Source: Euwallacea fornicatus (Eukaryota; Arthropoda; Insecta; Coleoptera; Curculionidae). Taken from it: a stretch of DNA of 64,000 nucleotides. The stretch is from positions 1,302,001 through 1,366,000 of the forward strand of contig NC_089560.1 in assembly GCF_040115645.1 (NCBI RefSeq), read 5' to 3'. The notes below the pieces were generated by a model. That model ran no database searches. It was given only the letters and a program-made list of their open reading frames with translations, and had not been told where the DNA came from. This document shows, piece after piece, positions 58,278-64,000 of this stretch (positions within the stretch are counted from its first letter, which is position 1; every line of letters starts with the position of its first letter). A program made the position numbers and the translations under genes.

Positions 58278-59300
58278 TTAATATTTTGTAGTATATCCTT
58301 TATTCCTTATCACTTCAGCACATCTACGCCTCATAGATTCCAATAATGTCATAAGAGTTGATTCTGGTATGGAATTTCAAGCTCGAACAATGACGTCAAA
58401 GAGCTGGTCACAATTTTGATATTTTTGTGGGTTTTTCTGTCTTACTTTCCGGTCAATGATTTCCCAGAGATTCTCGATGGGGTTTAAATCTGGGCTCTGG
58501 GCAGGCCATTTCATTACGCGAATGCTACGGTCTGCAAAAAATTGTTTTATTACCTTAGCAGTATGCTTAGGGTCGTTGTCGTGTTGAAATTCCCACGACA
58601 ATGGCAAATTTTCTTCAGCGAATGGCACCATCGTGTCTCTTATGATACGTAAATATTGAAATCGGTCCATTATCCCATCAATTTTAATCAACGGACCCAC
58701 TCCAGTTCCCGAAAAACATCCCCAGACCATCACATTTCCTCCTCCATGTTTTATGGTGCCACGAGTGTATTTGGGATCAAACTTCTTGTTGACAGAACGA
58801 CGTACCCAGCAAATACCATCACTTGAATTCAAGTTAAACTTGCTTTCGTCCAAAAAAAGCTCTGTTTTCCATTTTGCCACTGTCCAATTAATATACTCTT
58901 CAGCGAATTTCAGTCGGATTCGTCTATTTTTCGCAGAAATAAATGGTTTTTTGGCCGGTTTTCTTCCAAACAGTTTGCGTTCTGTTAGACGTCTTCGAAC
59001 AGTACTAACACAAACGTTATCAAGCTCCAACTTTTTTTTTATATCCATTGCAGAACGAAACGGATCTTCCCGAGACGCACTTTCAATTTTTCGGTTCATT
59101 CTTTGGCTGGTTTGTCTTGGCCGTCCAGATTTTATTTTATTCACAACAGTGAATAGACTTGAAAAATGTTTGTTTGTACGAGAGACAATGCTTCGATTCA
59201 GTTGCAATTGGTTTGCAATAGTTATTTGGTTCATTCCCGACTGCCACTTAGAAATAATCAAATTTCGGATATCTACTGACAAACTGCGACCAGAAGGCAT
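58278..59300 (-). pseudogene. Tc1-like DD34E transposase with one premature stop
   Basis: A 340-codon gene read from the ATG at 59298-59300 (MPSGRSLSVD), typical Tc1 length; an in-frame ATG 60 bases upstream also exists but lies outside family homology. Residues about 1-50 and 65-120 form the paired HTH DNA-binding domain with the GRPR linker motif at 59-62. The catalytic residues are D151 (LFLDESKF), D241 (QHDNDPKHTAK) and E276 (SPDLNPIENLW), with 34 residues between the last two, so all are intact. Codon 308 is TGA, where the family has tryptophan. After it the frame continues with NSIPESTLMTLLESMRRRC and GYTTKY to the natural TAA at 58278-58280. The single lesion suggests recent activity; the protein made now would lack about 33 C-terminal residues. 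Confidence 0.92.
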
Positions 59301-59503
59301 TATGTACCGCCAAATTAAATAAAAATAACCGGGATACAGATTCAGAAATTCACTTGTCACTAATAGAGAGTAAAAATACGATTTTGTTGCTTTATAATTG
59401 GAATGTCTTCAAAGGAATGTAGAAAATTATCGGGCAGATAAGGAAAATCAACTGAGTTTTTGTACATTATTTAGTATATTTACAAGTGCAGAATCAAAAT
59501 ATA

Positions 59504-60121
59504 CAGGGTGAGTCGGGAGGATCGTGCCAAACTTCAGGAGCGTGTTGTACATGAAAAATAAATTTTAAAAAACTCAAATGTTGTTATTCGATTTTCGTTT
59601 GTTTACAAGTTATAGCGTAAATAAAATTAAAACATAAAATTTTAAAAAATTATAAATTTCATAAGAAATTCCATAAATTAACGTCTGGATATCATAGTAA
59701 ATGTTCAAAAATATTGCCATTAACTTCTAAACACTTTCGGCTTCGTCTATGAAGAGCATTCGTTGCGCTCCTGATTGTTACATGTCTTTCTTTAATGGCA
59801 GCTGCAGCATTTCTAATGCGTTGAATTAGTGCATCTTGAGTGTCCACTTTTACTTTGTACACTTCAGTTTTAAACCAACCCCACAAACAATAGTCTAGTG
59901 GTGCGAGGTCTGGAGACCTTGGAGGCCAACTAATAGGGCCACCACGACCAATCCAACGTCCAGGTACGTTTATGGTAAATAGAATCCTAGTTAAAAAAAA
60001 TTATTTACGCTATAACTTGTAAACAAACGAAAATCGGATAACAACATTTGAGTTTTTTTACATTTATTTTTCATGTACAACACGCTCCTGAAGTTTGGCA
60101 CGATCCTCCCGACTCACCCTG
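59504..60121 (-). mobile_element. Young mariner deletion derivative nested in the Tc1 element
   Basis: TA-CAGGGTGAGTCGGGAGGA starts at 59504, and its inverse ends at 60121, followed by TA. Inverted arms of about 125 bp differ at only a handful of positions, so this is a recent insertion. It retains only the C-terminal quarter of a transposase on -, so it depends on an autonomous relative elsewhere for movement. Confidence 0.9.
59692..59970 (-). pseudogene. C-terminal remnant of mariner-like transposase
   Basis: The frame reads VPGRWIGRGGPISWPPRSPD, then LAPLDYCLWGWFKTEVYKVK, and ends CLEVNGNIFEHLL. This is the third catalytic block (SPDLAPLD, with D) and tail of the insect mariner-like family with 'RWIGRGGP..WPPRSPDL.PLDFFLWG'. 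The frame is clean to its stop, but the DNA-binding domain and first two catalytic aspartates are deleted. Confidence 0.8.
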
Positions 60122-60472
60122 TATGTATATAATTCCTAAGAAGACTGCCCATTTTCTAGGGACCTATAATTTTTATTTGTTGCTTCACTTAGGACTGATA
60201 CTGTATCTCCTATTCTCTTTTTAACTCCTACAGTCTTAGTGGGATACTTATACTGCGCTCAATTCACATCTCAGTTGCCCAGTTTAAGGAAAAACTCCCA
60301 ATCGCAAAAGTCTCCTAATTTTCAGCGATCGCTTGTGTTTTTCCAGTTCGCTCTAATTGTGCAATTTGTTATGACATTTGTCACTTGTAAAGTAACATTA
60401 AAAATTTAGTGAGACAAATACAAGTGTGTTGTTACCAATGTTACCAAGGGTGTTTGTTCTGCATTGGTTCAG

Positions 60473-60574
60473 CGCCAAATAAGCTGTGGTCCTTCGAACA
60501 AAATAAAAAGTTACGCAAAACAGACACAGCCCCCCTTGGCGCTCTCAACCAACTGTGCCCCCCTTGTGTCTGGG
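60473..60574 (+). other. Candidate short exon (102 nt), unproven
   Basis: The acceptor TTTGTTCTGCATTGGTTCAG (AG at 60471-60472) and a strong donor (CTGGG followed by GTGAGA at 60575) bracket a GC-richer block. One frame is open throughout (APNKLWSFEQNKKLRKTDTA, ending CPPCVWG), and the length is a multiple of three. No known domain is recognised, and the opposite strand is open too, which weakens the coding argument. It could be a cassette exon or chance. Confidence 0.22.
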
Positions 60575-60575
60575 G

Positions 60576-62379
60576 TGAGACGGCAAAGAATACCACGAAC
60601 TTGCCCCGTTCAGTGACTATCATTAACGCCAATGGTGGAGTGAACGTTATTCGCTAAAATGCTGCTGTGGTTTTACGGATACAGAGAGCAATTCGAATGC
60701 GTTCGAATGAACAATATTTCTTTGTCGGGCAGCAAAATTAGAAGAAAAAGGCACACGAAATTCATTAGAAAGCGCTATCTTGTGTAACCTCGGTTCGCTC
60801 GTCCCGCAAAATCCCACACATCCCATAAAACTATGCATTTCCTAACTGGTTACGCAAATAGCTATTATCTCGCATCATTTGATGCAAATATACCCACGTT
60901 GGATACAGTCTGCTTTGAGAGTCGACCTAATCAAGATTTGCGGTTGTCTGATTAATTTCGAAGTGCTGTGATAATGGGTGTTGCTTCGTCTGTATCCCTC
61001 TGCCTCAAATTATTTTCGTAATGGTGTACGATTCCATGCCCAAATCTACCCAATAAGCTTTAATTGGCTGCATTTTCAATTTGAGAGCGAAATTTCGGTT
61101 AATTGTTACTTTAATATCGGAGCGGAATAAAGGGAGCTTTGAATTATGGGAAACGCCTGTTAATAAGCCGAAATTAGTGTTGATGTGATGGCAAATTTAA
61201 AATAATTTCGCTACTAACATGGATGGTTACACTTATTTAAGTTGGGCCATGAATCATTTTGTAGTCAGGGGCAGAAATTAATATGTGCCCCATATTCCCT
61301 ATTTTATAGTATTTTTCGAGTAAATACACCGAGAAGTGTATTTTCAATTTATATGACGCTCGTAAATTTCATTAGTTCATTTATCATTTTCAATTATGCG
61401 AGGCATAATTAGTTTTTGATTAAATTAATGATACGACATAATAATAAATGATAATCAAAGTTTTGTAAAGCTGACATTTATGGACTGCGATATCGAGTTG
61501 ATAGTAATTTGTTAGTATTTTACTCCATTAAATTTAATTAGAACCAAGTGACTAAATTTTATTTTCACACACCGAAAAAAACAGAAAGGAAAACATGTCG
61601 GGAAATCCCTCTTTTTACCTTTTTACGAAAAGGCGGCAATAACGACTTCATTAAAAATGTTCCCCATACTTTTGAGCGATGAAATTCCAACTTACAAACG
61701 GAATCTCGCTAAGACATGTTCAAAGTCAAATTTAAGAGGGAGTTTCGAAATAATTGGTTGTATCTCGGCAACGAAACTTTGCATTTGAACTCATCGGCCA
61801 AGTTCTCGAGGAGTTTTGCCGGAATAACGAGCAAACTTCTTATCTGTCCACAATGGGCTTGAGTGTATGTGGTGGCAAGCGAAATATCAGCTCTTTTCTT
61901 GTGTAAAGCCTTCAGTTTAAGAGCAATGATTCGCCTGAAAAAAAGACTTGTAGTAATGGGGCAGAAAATTTTGAACCTTCCCAACTTGAAAGAAATAAAA
62001 TCGAGCAAATCGGAAAACGAGGTGACAACACTGAGTTTTCTGAATGTGTTAAGACTTTTGATGATTTAACCGTTCAGAGTTGCGAGAAAGACGTTCTCGG
62101 TTAGTTCACGTTAACAACCTATTGGATACCCTGTCTCCTTGCTCATTACTCATGTCAAGGAAGCGGTCTTGAGCCGGTTCGTTGATGATCCGCTTCCCCG
62201 AAAGTCGTGAGCCAGAATCCTGAATGTGAAGAGATTCATGGTCAATCCTTGGGTCAGTTCAAATGACTCGTGATTGCAATGTCATAGTGTAATTGAAAAT
62301 ACTGACCTACATAAATAACGTATGAAATTAAGTAAATATTTTTAAGTTTTCTATCTTTTCATGTGTTAGAAATTCACTC
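60576..62379. other. Non-coding stretch
   Basis: No gene or element recognised. Frames at 61709-62069 overlap on opposite strands and have no known domain. Confidence 0.5.
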
Positions 62380-63460
62380 TAGATTCTTCAATGCTAGATA
62401 TACAGAAACCTCCTTCTCTTACGTCTTCATTAGGGGCAGGTTAATTTGGATCCTTAATGCGAGTAAAAACTTCCCCTATTAAAAATTTAGAGTGATACTT
62501 GTAAGAATGGATCAGCTCACTCAGAGTTACAGAAAATTTCTGTGAACAAAAATCCAGAAAATTTCGTTAGATTACAGCGGGTTTTAAAAATTTTCTTTTA
62601 TGAAAACTTCGGAGAGTATCACTTCAGAGCTAATTATGGTTACCGAAGAAAACTCCCTTCTCTTAAAAATTTAGAAAATGTTAGGAAATGGCACTCAAGA
62701 TTACTTTTGTTTTTCTAAAGTTGTTTTAAGAACTTTTTAAGGAAACTTCTGGAATTAGAAGGTCCGAGAGTTTCTCCTTAAGGTTAGTTTAAGTTAACTT
62801 AGGTTTTTCAAGACGTCATATATATTTTTCATGTGTCAATATAATTTGCTCAAGAAAATTTCCCCTGTTAAAGAACCTACAAAACTACCGTTAAGGACAC
62901 TTGAGACTACTCAGCTCAAAGAAAGGATTTCCCGTCAAAATATCCAGAAAGTCTCTTCCAGGGTTGGTTCATATTAGGTACTCAAAGTTATAGAAACTTC
63001 TGGTAATTAATGATGTTTAAAATTTGCATTAAGGATGACAAGTTTACTCATGGCTTTGCATATTTTAATGTGTTAAAAGTACAGAGAATTTCAATTAAAA
63101 TTAGTTTAGGTTTTACCTGGTTGCTCTCAGAAGCTGTCACTTTCTACGGATTTAGAATAAAATTAAAAAAAAAATTATTAAGGACATAATTACTGATGTT
63201 CATGTAAATGTATTCCAGTCGCAAACCTATAGTTTTTGCTACAGTCAGTTTTATGTTGGCTCAAGGGTAGAGCAATTTCTGTAGCTACATTTTCAGGAAA
63301 TTCCGCCAAACGTTAGCTCACGTCACCCAAGGCTCAACGTGTATATTGAAGTTTTACAAATAGATATAATTTCTCCTATGGTAAGGTCATGTTAGTGCTA
63401 ATTCCTCAAGTAACACTTCCCCTTAACAAGGATCTAAAATGTTTTCCTTAAAGGCAATAG
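62380..63460. repeat. Possible ancient degenerate repeat array
   Basis: Similar short blocks recur through this kilobase: (A)CTTCCCCTATTAAAAATTTAG-like (62470, 62652, 62860, 63416), (G)TTACAGAAAATTTCTG-like (62400, 62527, 62988, 63080), CACTCA(A/G)AG-like (62517, 62693), and GGTTAGTTTAAGTT-like (62440, 62783, 63106). Spacing is irregular and identity low, so a decayed minisatellite is only one reading; biased composition is another. Confidence 0.25.
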
Positions 63461-64000
63461 CGATTATTCGTGATCATAAAAAACGTTCTTGATCAAAACT
63501 CATATATTAAAATTTACTCTATAACCAGCTGCGATCACTGAAACCTGATCCAGGAACGCTCCTATTTCCTAACAAAACAATGAGCTTACTTCACTCCTGT
63601 TGAATGCCCTGAAGCATTTTTTTCGATGAGTGAATGAAGATGTGTTAATCCATTAAAGCAAGAGATTTTGGTGTTTTTTGGTGATGTGACAAATCTCGGC
63701 CATGGATGCACTGTCTATAACTTGCGGCCAAATTCTGAAACCAATAATCGTCTCTTAAAATGTGTATATGCCCGCGGTCCGTGCAACTTCCAAACAATGC
63801 GCGAATCTTTCAGTAATTTAATTCAGTTAACCTGAACTAACCCGAAATAACTCCAGTTCAATAATAAGCAGTAAGGACAGTTAGTAAGAGATACAATCCG
63901 TATTCAAAAAAAATCACGAAGCTCTGTGTGTTGGGGGTATTTGTTCGGACTTACGATTTTGACCTGATCAATTTGGACAGCAATGGTTCTTTAGAAATAC
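63461..64000. other. Non-coding stretch to window end
   Basis: Nothing recognised. Confidence 0.5.

Larger units (their letters stand above)
58047..60203 (-). mobile_element. Tc1-like element, almost intact, with nested mariner
   Basis: The left end CAGTATCAGTCAAAAGTAAA (58047) pairs with the inverse of the right end, CAGTATCAGTCCTAAGTGAA (60203). The 27-bp inverted repeats differ at three positions and are flanked by TA on both sides (58045-58046 and 60204-60205). A full-length transposase gene is on - (58278-59300). The element is 2,157 bp only because a 618-bp mariner derivative (59504-60121) sits between the gene start and the right end; without it the length is about 1.54 kb, normal for Tc1. 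Confidence 0.92.

Noticed and set aside
58753..59322. 189-codon + frame opposite the Tc1 transposase
   Set aside because: Antisense shadow of the transposase gene; no domain of its own.
1..64000. CRISPR arrays, operons, bacterial-style promoters, tRNA or rRNA genes, LTR retrotransposons, integrated viral genes
   Set aside because: Looked for and not seen. The sequence is eukaryotic, and the only protein remnants are Tc1/mariner transposases and one LINE reverse transcriptase.

Overview
This window looks like nuclear DNA of an insect. A beetle is plausible, because of the abundance of mariner-type elements ending in TA-CAGGGT, but the species cannot be fixed from sequence alone. It is AT-rich. 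I found no intact host gene, no recognisable conserved host protein, no tRNA or rRNA and no CRISPR. Most open frames longer than 60 codons are of the number and length expected by chance at this base composition. The frames that carry recognisable protein sequence all belong to transposable elements.

The best reading is that the window lies inside one or more very long introns of a gene transcribed on the + strand. The main support is a pair of textbook recursive-splicing (ratchet) sites, both on +. In each, a long pyrimidine tract and CAG join directly to GTAAGT (junctions at 16769/16770 and 55899/55900), and each is preceded by 80-95 bases without AG. The first is followed 31 nt later by a strong donor, the layout of a short recursive-splice exon. 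A weaker third candidate is at 3693/3694. Three short GC-richer blocks could be exons (4369-4438, 36901-36987, 60473-60574). The first overlaps a good match to the insect CTCF insulator motif on the - strand.

Layout. 1-292: ends of mariner-like elements cut by the window edge. 295-15489: mostly plain intronic sequence with the CTCF-like site, a weak mariner relic near 8.7 kb and a hairpin near 14.6 kb. 15490-16185: large inverted repeat. 16770: ratchet site. 18568-19550: decayed mariner. 21477-22940: two MITE-like elements. 25530-27782: two mariner derivatives side by side, each with long inverted arms and each keeping a different end of a transposase gene. 29158-31525: Tc1-like pseudogene split by a nested 1,058-bp long-inverted-repeat element. 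32388-33504: decayed DD34D mariner. 37690-45258: a roughly 1-kb direct duplication flanking a mariner (38879-40732) and a non-LTR retrotransposon fragment that is itself split by another mariner (41945-43740). 50570-51741: second, internally deleted copy of the 18.6-kb mariner family. 52636-53000: Tc1 scrap and a CAGGGTG element end. 55900: second ratchet site. 56619-57266: long-arm MITE. 58047-60203: nearly intact DD34E Tc1-like element carrying one premature stop and a nested young mariner deletion derivative (59504-60121). 60575-64000: plain sequence with a possible very old repeat array.

The mobile elements form a relative-age record by nesting: LINE before the 41.9-kb mariner, Tc1 pseudogene before the 29.9-kb foldback, and Tc1 (58.0 kb) before its small mariner. 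Nothing here demonstrates a new biological system. The recursive-splicing sites, and the long hairpin-forming repeats lying between them in the same presumed transcript, are the parts most worth following up.
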